From Sphaerulina vaccinii (lineage: Eukaryota; Ascomycota; Dothideomycetes; Mycosphaerellales; Mycosphaerellaceae): DNA of 64,000 nt. Shown piece after piece: positions 1-12,100 of this stretch. Position numbers and translations under genes: made by a program. The DNA lies in contig JAKUDP010000005.1 in the NCBI GenBank assembly GCA_022570795.1, positions 930,001 through 994,000 on the forward strand, given 5' to 3'. How positions within the stretch are numbered: the stretch's first letter is position 1; each line of letters opens with the position of its first letter. The notes below the pieces were generated by a model. It was not told the origin of the DNA, made no database searches, and saw only the letters and a list, made by a program, of their open reading frames with translations.

Positions 1-576
1 GAATACAGGAAACACGACATGCGGAATCTTCCTATGCAATCCTTCAAGGAGGCGCAAAAGGACGCGTATGAAACGCGCCCAGATTCTGACAACGCACGAG
101 CTGGCACGCCGTAGTTCGTCGCAAATGTGCGAGCGCGCTTCACCATCGGGTCTCCGACAACGGGCAACACCAGCGGCTCGCAACTGCGTGTGGTAGGGCA
201 ATCTCGCTGGAATGTTGTCCACACGCGGACGCAGGAGCTACACGCCATCTTCTCGAAAGTCTACGTTTGACGTCCAGTCCGGATGGATCTGGATCCCTGC
301 ACTCTAACTTTATCTACACGTTGACTAGATGAAAGCGGAATGGTGTTGGAGAGGCGTTCCCAAGAATGTCACAGGACTGTGGTAAGCTACTTCGACTCTA
401 CTTTAATAGGGTCGTGCCTCCCTAACTACCACTCCTTACCATTATCTTGTCGACTCTTTCCACTGTGCTGTCACTTACTCAAGTGCTGGACTCGACGACG
501 ATCTATCGCATAGATTGAGAGCACTTGCAGCTATCAGGCAGGCTGAGTTAGCAGCGTCTTTCTGACTCATCATATC
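1..576. other. intergenic, no gene seen
   Basis: No open frame in this stretch looks like coding sequence on either strand. The last about 150 bases are presumably promoter and 5' untranslated region of the DOMON-cytochrome b561 gene that starts at 577. Confidence 0.5.
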
Positions 577-2100
577 ATGATGAGGTCCTTTGCAACAGTC
601 GCCACGGCGCTGAGCTTAGGTACGTTCACAATTCCCCAGGCTGCTGCAACCAGGACCGCACTCTGCGATGCAGCAGCTTGACCTGGGTGATGCAATTTGC
701 GCTGTTGAAAGCACGGCTAACACCCTACAGGCTCTGCTGTCGCAGCACAGTCAGTAGCAAAGATGTGTCCAGAATCAGACGTGTGCTATTCACTCAACAT
801 TCCAGAGTCGACAGTCCAGGGCGGTTCACAAGGCGACATATACTTCCAGATATCAGCTCCAACAAAATATCAATGGGTCGCGCTAGGTCAGGGATCGAGA
901 ATGGCTGGCTCGAACATGTTTGTCATGTACACCTCAGGCAATGGCCAGAATGTTACGGTCTCTCCACGTCTTGGTACAGGCCATGTAGAGCCTCAGCACG
1001 ACACAGATGCGCAAATCGAGGTGCTAGCAGGGTCTGGTGTAGCGGATGGGATGATGACAGCAAATGTCAAGTGCAGTAACTGCAACTCTTGGTCAGGAGG
1101 TACCATGGACTTCACTGCGGATTCTGCAAACTGGATCTATGCTTACAGGACTGGTAATGCGCTCGACTCCGATGACCTGAGCGAGGACATTTCGCAACAT
1201 CAGAAGTACGCGCCCTTTACGTGGACCCTCACCTCTGCTCAAGGAGGAGACGATGTGAACCCATTCGTCGCAGCCGCCGTAGCAGCGACAACGGACTCGG
1301 GCTCCCAGACCGCGTCTATGACATCTGCCGGATCAAGCGGCTCTCCAACAGGAACCACAGCTATTGCATCGCCAAGCGCCAGTAGCAATGCCAACACAGG
1401 CTCCTCAAGCGGAAGTGCAAGCGGGAACACTGGCTCCTCTACAACCACATACTCCAATGCGAACGCCCCCTTCAATGGAGATTCTGACTATGGAGACAAG
1501 CTCACCACCGCCCATGGAACCTTGGCTTCACTTGCATTCGTAGCTCTGTTCCCTACAGGTGCGATTCTGATACGAATTGCCAACTTCACTGGCTTGGTTT
1601 GGCTTCATGCTGCCATCCAAGCGCTCGGTTTCCTGATCTTTATCGCCGCCTTCGGACTTGGAATTTACATTGCCACACAGTTGAGCTTGCTGGGAAGCTA
1701 CCATCCTATAATTGGAATTGTGTTGTTTGTCGTATTGTTCTCACAGCCCGTGACTGGACTTCTGCACCACAAACTCTTCCAGTCACGCGGTGGCAGGCAC
1801 GTCTGGAGCTTTGTGCACTTGGGCATTGGACGCGTTGTCATCTTGCTCGGGCTGATCAATGGAGGACTCGGTCTAATGCTCGCTGATGCAAGCACCGGAG
1901 AGAAGACTGCGTATGCTGTATGCGCAGCTATTGTCGGTGTCGTATACCTTGCAGCGATTGTGTTCGGCGAGGTGAAGATGAAGAGGAAGAATGTCAGTCC
2001 AGGAGGATCCACTTTCAGCGAGAACAAGGGGCACCGCCACTTGGATAGTACTGATCAGGATGGGATCAACATGACACATGTGTCGAAAGAAAGATCGTGA
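577..2100 (+). CDS. CDH-type DOMON cytochrome domain plus cytochrome b561 membrane protein
   Basis: Two exons, 577..619 and 731..2100, give 470 aa. The first exon encodes a cleavable signal peptide that reads in frame into the second exon across a 111-nt GTACGT...CAG intron. Residues about 25-210 match the iron-reductase cytochrome domain of cellobiose dehydrogenase (DOMON type), an extracellular haem-b electron carrier. A Ser/Gly/Thr-rich linker follows. The C-terminal half has five or six hydrophobic helices with the His residues expected for a cytochrome b561 core (HGTLASL, LHAAIQ, HPIIGI and HVWSFVH). Inferred role: trans-membrane electron transfer to an external acceptor at the cell surface. 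The family assignment is strong; the electron donor and acceptor are unknown. It appears to belong to the stable left flank rather than to the accessory region. Confidence 0.88.
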
Positions 2101-3660
2101 ATGGATGTTGAAAGCGATTTCGACTTGGAAGCGAGATATTGTTCCTGGCAGCTCAATGGTGGCACGACCTATTGATGATCAGCAGTGACTTGTGAGCGAA
2201 GCGATACCCTAGGCGAGAAACAAAAGCCATTATGATTGTGCACGAAGACTTTCGATTCTTTGCAGAAGTCATGTCTTATGTGGGGTATGGCTATATGGCT
2301 TTCGAGCCCAACGCCGGTGTGCTGATATGCATTCCAACGCTTCGACACTCCGGCATTTCAACTTTGGCCCTTTGCTGACTACCTAACTCGTTTAGCGAAT
2401 CCTGTGGCAGCTGATGCGAATGCATGGTCGAGCTATGTCTGCGGGAGTTCGACTTAGCATCATGGCTGCGAGGCGACAGCTCTTCCGTAAGCTGGCGGCT
2501 CGAGTGGCTACTTTCTCCGAGTGCTATAAGCATGAAAGCAGATAAGCCAATATGCCAGCCATATGCATTTCAAACTTGTAGGTAAGAAGGAAGGCCGCAA
2601 AGGGAGAGATCGATTCATGCCTTGATGGAGGCTTGAGCCATAGCAAGATGGTGCATCCCAAAGAGAACCACTACGACGCCTCACTCCGAATGCAGATCCC
2701 TGCAATGAGGCTGTCGCAACCTAGCAACCACGACATTAAGCTTGACAACCTGACGAGGGAACTCATCGATGCACGCGCAGAGATACAGTCTTGTAGCCAT
2801 CATCGTAGAGTAGTTGTCGTGCTCGCGTTCACTCCTCGTGGTCGTAGTTCTTGCAAGTTGTGACAGTCCAACGTTCCATATGGCTCAGTTGTGTCAAAGC
2901 CTGTCAGGGCAGACAATGATAACGCCCTCCGTGGATGTCTCGCCCTGCGAATGGCCCTGCCTCGATGACGATGATCTTGTGAGGATGAGGAAGACGAAGG
3001 CCTGATCCAAGTCGCTTGCCGGGCGTGGTCAGCCATCGTAAGGACCGTTAACGTTACGAGGCAACCCAGAATTGATTGGACGCCTTTGAGCCGCTTGACC
3101 TCTTCTGCACATCATCAGAACCCCCCCCACTTGCCATGAAAAGTAGTACCGCGATTTGCAAGCATCAGGCCGCGCGCCGATCAGTGCCAGGGCGACAGTG
3201 AGGCTGTCTCACGCTCGCTTCCTCGTCTCTTTTCTGCACTTCGGAGCCCAACGTGGGATCGAGCAAAGCAAGACCGACGCTGAAATGAAGAATGTTTCGA
3301 AGCAACAGGCCGTGACTGGACTGGCCATTCTGATTACGTGTGCCTCCTTGAGTCGCATGTCAGCCCTGCCTTGAAACAGGACACCGATCGTACCTGCAGC
3401 CTGTAACAAGCGTCAGAGGAATGCAGTCCATAATGGTTCGCAGGCTGCGAACTCGATAGCGAAGGCCTCCACGATCCTATCACCGGCGGATCTCTAGTGA
3501 GTCACATTGCTACTGGCTGCGAGCAGTTGTTCCAAGGCAAATGTTGCTGCTGGTGCCTGTTTAGCGGATCCAACTCGGCGAAGCCCAAGTTGCGCCCTCT
3601 TCTGGAGGCCGCCAGCAGCGCCCTGTCAGTCATAGGGCCGCAACCACGCTCAAGTAACAA
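2101..3660. other. intergenic, no supported gene
   Basis: About 1.5 kb after the b561 gene with only short, unconvincing open frames on both strands. It includes a short poly-C run near 3120. No repeat, RNA gene or coding signature was recognised. Confidence 0.45.
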
Positions 3661-3674
3661 GTATAAATATATAT
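3661..3674 (+). promoter_or_regulatory. TATA box and long CA-rich 5' UTR of the 65-aa gene
   Basis: A TATAAATATATAT motif lies about 310 bp upstream of the ATG at 3985. It is followed by pyrimidine- and CA-rich sequence with repeated CATCACAT/CAATCACA units up to the start codon. That is typical of leaders of highly expressed ascomycete genes. Confidence 0.55.
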
Positions 3675-3984
3675 GTCCCCCTTCCAGGTTCTCATCTCTC
3701 ATTCTATTAAAGTTCTGTCAAGTCTCAAGCACAAACAACCATCAACCACATTCACCACATTCCGACAGATCACACGCTAGCTGGGACATCATTCACGACT
3801 CTATCTCCTCGCGCCACTGTCAACACCAATAACAAAGACAGTACAAGAAACACTTTCAAGACATACACTCGGCGCACATATCTACTATCCTCGTTGAGAC
3901 AACAAGACCTTCGACCAGAGGGGCACTCCACTCGCATTAGCTTCACATCCACAACATCACATCACATCAATCACATCAATCACA

Positions 3985-4182
3985 ATGGGTCGACAGGAGC
4001 GCAAGCCAACTTCATACTACCGGGCAGAGAGTGATCCATCCTCAGCATACTCAACGACCGGCTCAAGCAGAACCTCAAGTCCAACATCCAAACCGACAGT
4101 GGTTGTTCACAAGCCAAGTGGTTTCGTTCCGGCGGACGAGCCATCTACAAAGGACGCCTACTATGGTAACAGGCGAAGATGA
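3985..4182 (+). CDS. small Ser/Thr-rich orphan protein, 65 aa
   Basis: Single-exon 65-residue protein with a good start context (CACAATGGG). It is basic and rich in Ser, Thr and Pro, with Tyr pairs near both ends and a C-terminal Arg cluster. It has no signal peptide and no transmembrane segment. The case for a real gene rests on the promoter and leader rather than on homology: a strong TATA box, a CA-rich 5' leader and an ordered start. The function is unknown and the composition suggests an intrinsically disordered protein. It might be a stress or conidiation-associated small protein, but nothing in the sequence proves this. Confidence 0.55.
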   Translation: MGRQERKPTSYYRAESDPSSAYSTTGSSRTSSPTSKPTVVVHKPSGFVPADEPSTKDAYYGNRRR

Positions 4183-5545
4183 TTATCCATCAAGGGCGTG
4201 AACATGTACGAATGATTACTACAGGCGTTTGAAAGGAAGGTCGAGGGTATAGGAACTCGCATTGGCGTTCGTTTGGAGCCTTATTGCACGAGAGCAAGGA
4301 ATGAGAAAGAATAAAGACTGGCTTGGAAAGCACAGCACAAGAGATACCCCAAACACCGCAAGGTGATGTAAAACAACAACATTATTGCTCTTGAAGAGCG
4401 CAAACCATGACTATATTGCCTTTCTCAATTATCAAGATGTGTCGTCTATCCAGGCTGAGCGTCTGCAGGTCCGGTTCATGCGGGATGACCTGTAAGTGGG
4501 GCGTATGACTGACAAGTGAGGATACTGCTCATCAGCCTGAGCTTCGCTATTTGCTGTTAACCATGCATAGCGCAGATCCACAACGCAGTCACGCAGCTGT
4601 GCACTTGTGGTTGGCCGACGCTGCTTGCCTATTCAGGAGTGAGATGTCTGATGACTTGCAAAGGCTCTCAGGTCTGTTGCTTGATGTTCAGACAGTACAG
4701 TAGGGCCTCATGAGTGAGTGAGTGAGTGAGTGAGTGAGCTAGGCACAGTGCAGTCATGAAGCTGACTTGAGTGAGTAAATGTCGACCACGCTCATGGTCA
4801 CTGACAACAGCCGAAGCCGGTATCGACGACGAGGTGAAGGTAGTCAAAAGCCACAGTGCTCTGGGCCTTTACGCCGGGCATCATCGGCCAACATCAAAGC
4901 GCATCGCGTCCAGGAAATCGAGATGAGTTATCGTTAAGGCTGACGCAGATTCCCAACATCAATATTTCCCGAAAATCGTTAATCCGCTTTCTCGTGGCTC
5001 ACACTCCGCAGTCCAAGTCGATCGGTTATAAACTTGCCAGGCATTTAAGAATGACCTCAAGAGGCAAGACTATCACTTCAGATAGTCGAAAAAGACAGGC
5101 CGTCCTTGTCCCATCGGTTTCGGGCAACCCTAAGACAGCTTCGAGAAGTGGGCCTATACCAGCTTGCTCTCCATGTGAAGCGATCATGAGCATTTATCGA
5201 GTGAGCACAGAATGGCATACTCTCTGAAGCTAACCAGGACCCAGTCTGCGCAGTCAAAATCTCCTGCATTCTCGAATCTCTTCTCCTTCCCTTACTCATG
5301 CTCATAACAGATGACTTCAAATGGCGTAAGGGGACGCAGCAGTATCTGCACCATCCAACTCTTCGACTACAATAGCTTTCCGATGGGCAAGTGAACCAGA
5401 TTTGTAGGTAGTATGATGGTCGTACACTCATCTAATTAGGGTTGTATGTTACATCCAAGAGCCAGGTCTCGTATCTTACACGGCCGTCTCTTCTCAGAAC
5501 TATCATTGGGTATCATATCCGCACCATTCAAGAGACCAACTCCCT
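4183..5545. other. intergenic with a TGAG microsatellite
   Basis: A 1.36-kb spacer between the 65-aa gene and the 3' end of the acetate transporter. It contains a perfect run of seven TGAG units at about 4711-4738. The open frame at 4856-5227 has no recognisable domain and is not supported. Confidence 0.45.
4711..4738. repeat. (TGAG)7 microsatellite
   Basis: Seven consecutive TGAG tetranucleotides are visible, followed by a degenerate TGAGTGAG remnant near 4769. It is in non-coding DNA. Confidence 0.9.
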
Positions 5546-6677
5546 CTACACCTGTTGTGCTTGTGCCTCGCGCTCAGCGCTGTTGTCAACCTTTCCACGT
5601 CGCTCACGTCCCTTCTCGGACCATGGGAAGTGGGCAACAGGGAGGATGAAGAACGAGTTGCTGGTGTCTGCCATACCGGCGAGGGCGTTGTACCTAAGTC
5701 CATGTTAGCTGGGTGCATTGGTCTGCAACAAAAAAGTTAGGCAACATACCAAGCAGCGAATGCAGCAATGATACCGAATGCACCACCTGCGCGGAGCAAT
5801 GGGATGTTTGGACCAGCAGCATCGAACATCAGGTATGCCAATGCAAGCATGAGGAATGCCAGCATGAGGGTGAAGAACAGGAAGCAGAACGCCACAGTCG
5901 ATCGCAGGGTCAAGATCCACAGCAGGAAGGTGAAAATAAACCAGCCGAATAGGTAGAAAGCGAACGAGGTCAAGAAGGGAGCTGGAGAGTCCGCCTCGAG
6001 TGTCGAAATGATCTCGAAACCACCTGGTGTCAGGATGATAGCAGTACCGATCCAGAAGCCACCGTAGGATGAGAGAGCAGCTATCGACAGTCAGAATTGC
6101 GCACTGACCCTCTACGACTGTTTCGAGCCTACTTACTAGCACCGAATGTGTTGCCCACTGCCATCTCCCACATACCAGCGAGAAGCTGGACGAGACCGCC
6201 ATACGCGAAAGCGGCACCAATGACAATGTTTGGCTCACTGAGTCCACGCGTTCCCAAGTTGATCAGGGAGAGCAGGAATGTTGTCAAGGCGAAACCACAG
6301 AGACCAAGAGGAGCTGGGTTGGCGAACTGGTCGAAGGTTAGTGATGCTTTGGTGGTAGTTGTGTGTCCCCGCGTTGCAAACCGACTACAAAGTCGATTTC
6401 ATATGCAACCACGCTCATCTTGGGACATCAAACGAGTCAAAAAACGTACCTTGCGGTTTGGATCGACCTTGTAGAGACCAGGCTGCAACTCTCCTCCGAA
6501 CGCAGCGAGTCGCGCAGAGTCGGCGCTGTTGGTGTGGGCGTGGTAGAGAGGGTTTCCGCCGTAGTCGTAAGGCTTGCGTGCTTTTGCTGTTCCGTTGGCA
6601 TGATCTATGCCATTGGTGCCAAAGGACTTCTCAGCCTCCCCACCGCGGATATCATTCTGTTCCTGCGCGGTCGACAT
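5546..6677 (-). CDS. acetate transporter, GPR1/FUN34/YaaH (ATO) family
   Basis: Four exons on the minus strand (6450..6677, 6137..6326, 5750..6080, 5546..5693) give 298 aa, close to the about 280-300 aa usual for the family. A hydrophilic N-tail of about 80 residues precedes six hydrophobic helices. The family signature NPAPLGL opens the first helix, and the conserved FxxWYNALAG region is rebuilt exactly across the last intron (TG|G TAC). Members carry acetate, other monocarboxylates or ammonium across the plasma membrane; Ady2 and Gpr1 of yeasts are the reference proteins. All introns have GTANGT donors. No cargo-like context: this gene belongs to the chromosomal left flank. Confidence 0.93.
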
Positions 6678-8790
6678 GATTGGTGATCGTCGTATCAAAA
6701 TATGGTATACAAATATATGAACACAGGTTGCAACAAAGAGTTCAAGAATAGGGCAGGGGAGAGGTACTCTTCATATACCTACGTAGGCTAAGCTGGCAAC
6801 GCGGTCCACACTCGTAACGCTCGTTCGTCCTGAGAAAAACCATACAGCTGGTGTACCGGTGGTGGGGACCTACCTTGCCGTTCTCCAGAAAGCGTGTTAG
6901 CTAGTGGAGAACAACTGGAGATGCTTTGGTACGGACCAATGATGGGAAGTGTTTACAGGCTCGGCAGATTAGCAATCGATGCAAAAGGTATCTACGCGCG
7001 CTGATCAATTTGTGCTAGTCCCTGTCAGCGTGCGACTCACGGACTCAAAAACGTACGGCGTGGCAGCAAATGAGGTTGTGCCGAAGCTTCCTAGCGCACG
7101 TCGGACGAGAAACGCGTCCTTCCCATTCATCTTGTGTTCTGTCGCTGGTACTCCAGGTCAAGCAGGCGTGCGCGATGCCAGCCGGAGATACGCGACAGTC
7201 GCGACGAGCTTCGCGTATGCGCAAACAGCTTGCGATCGACGTAATGGAGCTGCTGCTTGGCTATCGAGATGATGCGGTGGATGTGTGCATGTGCCCTTTT
7301 CTGGTTCGGGCTCTGACGTCGTTCACCCAAGAGTATTACAGCAGACAAGCTCATCGACGGCTGAACTCTGTCTCCATCCAATGTCTTGGTTACCCCAGAG
7401 ATCTAACAGTTTTGTGCGATGGTCGCTTGCATGCCAGGTTCTTGGAAATGTATGGCTTTGTATGCCCAGAGCGTTCACAAAGGCTTGCTGTTGCAGCAGG
7501 TGACAGTTGCGCGACCACTTGCTGTGTCACTGCGACAGGACGTCCTTTTCACAGCGATCAAATGTGCGCTCCAATCAAGCTCAACCAAAGTTCAGCCAAT
7601 TTGTCAGTGGGCATATTGCGGCTCACGCTCGGCACGGTGCAGAGCCACCCACATCGGAGGTTCGAACTTCGAAGGAGCAGCAGGATCCTCACGTTGATCC
7701 TCGGAGTCTCCAGGATAAAATGCGTTTCGGCCCCAGGATAATATGGGTCCAGCAATCCGATGTCGCTGCTGCCACGGCGGAGCGGAAGTCGAGAGCCTGT
7801 CATTCATAGCATCCATGATGTGAGACTCGGAGATCTTCTCGTCTTCTCCGTGCAATTGGAACTGAATTCTTTGCGCCCGCTGAGCAGTATGGGCGAATAG
7901 ACCAGCATCTCAGGTTAGTCTGCGCGAGGCACTCTTCGTAAGCAGTCGAAGCGAAGGTCGCCAAGCGGCTGGACAGCGCAGAAAGTCCGGTCACATTAGC
8001 CTCCAGATGCTCCAATGCACGAAGGAACGCGAAGCCTGTATGTTGAGATGTGATATAGTCTGTTGAAGAGAATTGCGGTGTGGTAGATTGTTGTTCAGTA
8101 AGCAGCAAGCAGCAATGCCAAGAAGAAGTTCGCCTACTTCACCTCCGCACACCAAGTTTCACGAAGCAACGAACAATGGCCAATAACCATCACCACGCAG
8201 CTTTGCGATACCTCGAGCTTTGCAAGTGCCGAATTCAATTTGATATCCTTATCCTTGACTCTCTCAGCGTCACGAACATTTTTGTGTTGCGGTCGTTGGC
8301 ACCCTTGCAAAGGCTCAAGGAATTGCAAAGCTCCGTGGTGATGGTTATGCAATACAGCTTGCAGCATGCTTCTCAATACATTGCACTGTCAGGCATAATC
8401 ACATGCCCTATCGTTAGCTCGTGTGCTAAAACTTGCGGCAATCGGAAGCTGGGGTGTAAAAATTGAGTATCATATTTACCGTGATCAAGCCGACTTCCAT
8501 CAATCAGCAGTTAAGCTTGCTGTCCATCTTCATTGGTCTAGGTACGAGAAGTCGTGTAACCACCACCCCTCGAGTCCGACTAACATCGATGCAGTGGTCA
8601 TGATTTCCGCTTAGTCTTGATGACCGCGACGCTTTTGTTATGCGCGGTTTCGCCGACTCAGCCTGAACGGGCTGTGTTTGAGAACTTCACTTCAGGATTA
8701 TCGTTCTCCCGGAACCCGATTCTAGGAAATGTCACCCGCCGTCGTTCAGGAGAGATGGGCTGTTCAGGCAGCAAACTCGAATAAGGGTGC
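6678..8790. other. gene-poor stretch left of the recombinase
   Basis: About 2.1 kb with many overlapping short open frames but no clear gene. A left end of the candidate element would be expected somewhere in this interval or in the repeats that follow, but no terminal repeat could be identified by eye. Confidence 0.4.
7604..8108 (-). CDS. possible two-exon hypothetical gene
   Basis: Two minus-strand open frames (8108 to about 7925, then about 7910 to 7604) could be joined by a short intron. The presumed acceptor is preceded by a CTAAC branch-like motif, but no in-phase donor is convincing. The predicted products have no recognised domain. I list it only because it is the best candidate gene in an otherwise empty 2-kb stretch. 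Confidence 0.2.
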
Positions 8791-8794
8791 ACAA

Positions 8795-9028
8795 CTCGCC
8801 TTCGCAGGACATAGGCATACTTGTGCACATGCACGCTTCCCATTCTCAAACGAAACTGTGCAGGCATGCTGTGGTTCGCAGGATATGGGTTCTGGAATGA
8901 AGCTGCGCAGGTATGCTGCTAGCGGTCCTGGAAGGAAGGGAGAGGTAGGCTGTCGTTCGCAGAATATGGGTTTGCGAACGAAGCTGCGTAGGCATGCTGT
9001 CGGCGGTCCTGGAAGGGAGGGAGAGGAA
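8795..9028 (+). repeat. three degenerate tandem repeats of about 75-81 bp
   Basis: The motif TTCGCAGGAYATRGG recurs at about 8801, 8875 and 8956. The two right-hand units are 81 bp apart and closely similar along their whole length, including an AAGCTGCG-AGGYATGCTG block and a GGTCCTGGAAGGRAGGGAGAGG block. The left unit is shorter and more diverged. The array ends about 90 bp before the recombinase start codon. Confidence 0.8.
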
Positions 9029-9113
9029 CGACCTCATCCTATATAGGATAACTCATCCCATATGGATATTTCCAAACCACCCTCATACCGACTTCAGTCA
9101 TACAGCCTCAAAA

Positions 9114-12100
9114 ATGTCGGACGAACTTTCAAAAATTCAAGATCTGATCCAACGCTATAGTCGAGGAGATAAGGCTGTTGGGCCGCTCGAGGATCGTATC
9201 AGCAGACCATACGGAGACTTATTGAAGTCAGTCGAGAGAATGTGGGAAGCATACCAAGTCGGCACACGGGATGAGCCTCGTAACCCTTGGGCGGAAGTGC
9301 CGACCAAGGAACAATTAATGGGCTTCGTTCTCTATGTCCTCGTCAATGGTAAAGGCAACTTCGGATCTAAAGTGAGGACATCGACCCTGAAGAAATATTG
9401 CCGCTGTTTGAACAGGTTGATCCTCGACAAGTTCGGCGAGGCCCACAAGATAACCAAGTCTGTTACGCAAGAGATAAACGCATTCATCGACACCCAATGT
9501 GTCACCTTCGGTGCCAACCAACAAGTGCTGGACAAACCACTCGCTACTCCCGAGGTCGTTATCGATCTACTCGAATTTCTCTGGCTGCGTGATGAGTTTG
9601 AATACCCGGTCCCTCGTGCTCGCTTGCAGGTCTCGCTTCTTCTATTATTCTACCTCTACACTGGTTCTCGTCCTGGAGAGATCATCGAATCTGGTAGCCA
9701 CTATGGCAGTAATGATGGTCTCAAGTGGAAAGATGTCAATTTCACGGTCTCTCTCGAGGAAGGTAGGCGACAAATAGGAGTTAAGTTGCTTGTCCGCAAT
9801 CGCAAAGGCGGACGTGGGGACGGGACCAAGGCGTGAGTGAAGTGACCCTTTGTGCGCACAGGTCGGCGCTAATCCTCCGACAGTATAGATTACAACTTGT
9901 ACCAAGAGTTCGATCGGCCGGAACTCTGTCCCGTAGCACCATTGTTTGCCCTCGCCCTTGCTGAAGGGGCGTTCAGGAGCGTGCGAAGCGTAGACGATCT
10001 CCAGCGTCTAGCAGTCACTGGAACAAGAGTCTATCACATTCCGATTGCGGAGACCATGCGAGAGACGCCTGTCTTCCATGAGGATGGTAGGATGTTTACA
10101 GCCGACAAATCAGCCGAGATGCTTGAGGATTTGGGCATGCGCGCAGGCTATGGAGATCGACTAACGGCCTACAATATGCGCCGCGGTCACGGCAATCTTC
10201 TCGATCGTCAGTATACTACGTTGTACCGACTTTCTGTTGACTGACCACTGATAGGTCACTGTTCTGAGGCTCAGCGTCAGCGACGTATGGGCCACGCGAA
10301 TGCTCAAACATTCCAAGCCTACGTTTCGAGATCCTCGCTCGTAGACGGCCAGTCCATAATGCTGCGCCGTACCCCTAAGCAAAGGTTGATCGACAAAATG
10401 GCGTCTATGGCTGTTAACCTCGATCCAAATGCCCCAATGCCCCTCGGGGCAAAGCTCACTGACAACGTCAAAGGCCGAGCACGGGACCGACGATACAGAT
10501 GCCGCGAGGAACGTGCGTCGTATGAGATGTCCCTGATACCATCATTGCTTGAGCGCGAGGGCCCTCGTCAATCATCGGACGCAGTATCCGATGAGGAGCA
10601 GACTAACGTAGCTTCCTCGAAAACGATGTCTCTGGGTATACATCTCTCGCTGTATCTACACTGGGATAAGCCACGAAGCGAGCTTATCCAGCTCTTTTAC
10701 TGCAGGCAGTCGGATCGCGAGTACCGCTTTGAAGACTTCGTCAAGCCTCAGGTCGAGCTCGCCAGACCGGGGAGACAGGACTGGCATTACGAACATGCCA
10801 TGCCAGCGTCAGACGGCCGATGCAGCGTATGTGGGCACTTGCACCAGGGTGCTCACTTACACCACGGTGGTTCTATGTCCCGGAGATCGGGACAGTGGAA
10901 CGAACACCTGCTCGCCTGCTATCTGGCAGCACGTCAGGAGCAACTCTTTGCAAAGGTCGAGTCGGCGCAGGCTCTTCGGGACACATGTCGATGGAGCGGT
11001 TGCCAGCACTCACCTTCTGCACAATCTCTCGCGGACTTTGCAAGTCATGTCGAGTCGCACCTACTGCGGCACTCATGCTCGGAGAATGGACATCTTTGCC
11101 TAGACTGCGGCACTCATTACACCACGCGGACACTGTTGGAGAGACACATTTTTCACGTGCACTCAGTACCAGTTCCTGCGACTATGCCGTCGGTTCACTA
11201 CTGCTACCGGTGCCGTGTGTACCTGGACACCATGTCAGAGTGGCGTCAGCACTGTGAGCATCATCTAGAGGAGCCGGATCTGTATTGCGGTTTGATTCGA
11301 AGGAGGGGTGTACTGATCCTGGCGGCTCATTGTCCGTTCTGCCTGGGGAATGCGTCCAGGAAGCCGGAGGTCAGATGGAAACAGTTCTCGGAAGAGCGCC
11401 AACTCGTATATCATCTTAAAACTCACCTGCACCCGGGGAAATGCAGATGGCCCATGAAGTGCCCACATCCGTGCTGCAACGTCACGGTCGGAGATGAAAA
11501 GGAGCTCTGGTCTCATTTTGAGCACACTCACGGAGTGCATGACGGATCACGAAAGAAGACGGGACCACGAAAGAAGTCGGATACTTCGCATGGTGACAAT
11601 GGCACCGGGCCCCATAGCTTGCCATCTGCCGAGTCTCTGACCATGATCGACGACGACGACGATGAAGCTACAGAAGTGGAACAAACCACGCCCAGCATTC
11701 GAAAGCGTCACGATTGGACGAAGCTAGAAGAAGATGCACTGCTCTCCGGTCTTGAACGCGTAAATGGTCCTCACTGGTCACAGATCTTAGCACTGTACGG
11801 CAGGGGTGGCTCTGTTAGCGAAGTGCTCAAAGATCGGAATCAAGTCCAGCTCAAGGGCAAAGCGCGTATCCTTAAGCTATGGTACCTTAAGGCTGGCAAA
11901 GAAGTGCCGCCAGTACTGTGTGGTGTCTCGGGTGCGCCGCAAAAGCATGGTGGTGCAGTTCTCGGTATCACTGATGATGCACCGCTCAATAGCTCGCCAT
12001 CGCTGGAGATGGTAGCTCGCCATTTGCCATCTGCCGAGCCTCTGGTTGTAATCGACGACGACGACGACGACGATGACCCCACGGAAGTGGAACAAACCAC

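Noticed and set aside
7070..7741. 223-aa open frame on the plus strand
   Set aside because: Composition rich in Arg, Cys and His without any folded pattern, overlapped by equally long frames on both strands.
8729..9046. 105-aa open frame with two 27-residue repeats
   Set aside because: The 81-bp period is a multiple of three, so the frame stays open by chance. It has no domain and lies in the putative regulatory array before the recombinase.
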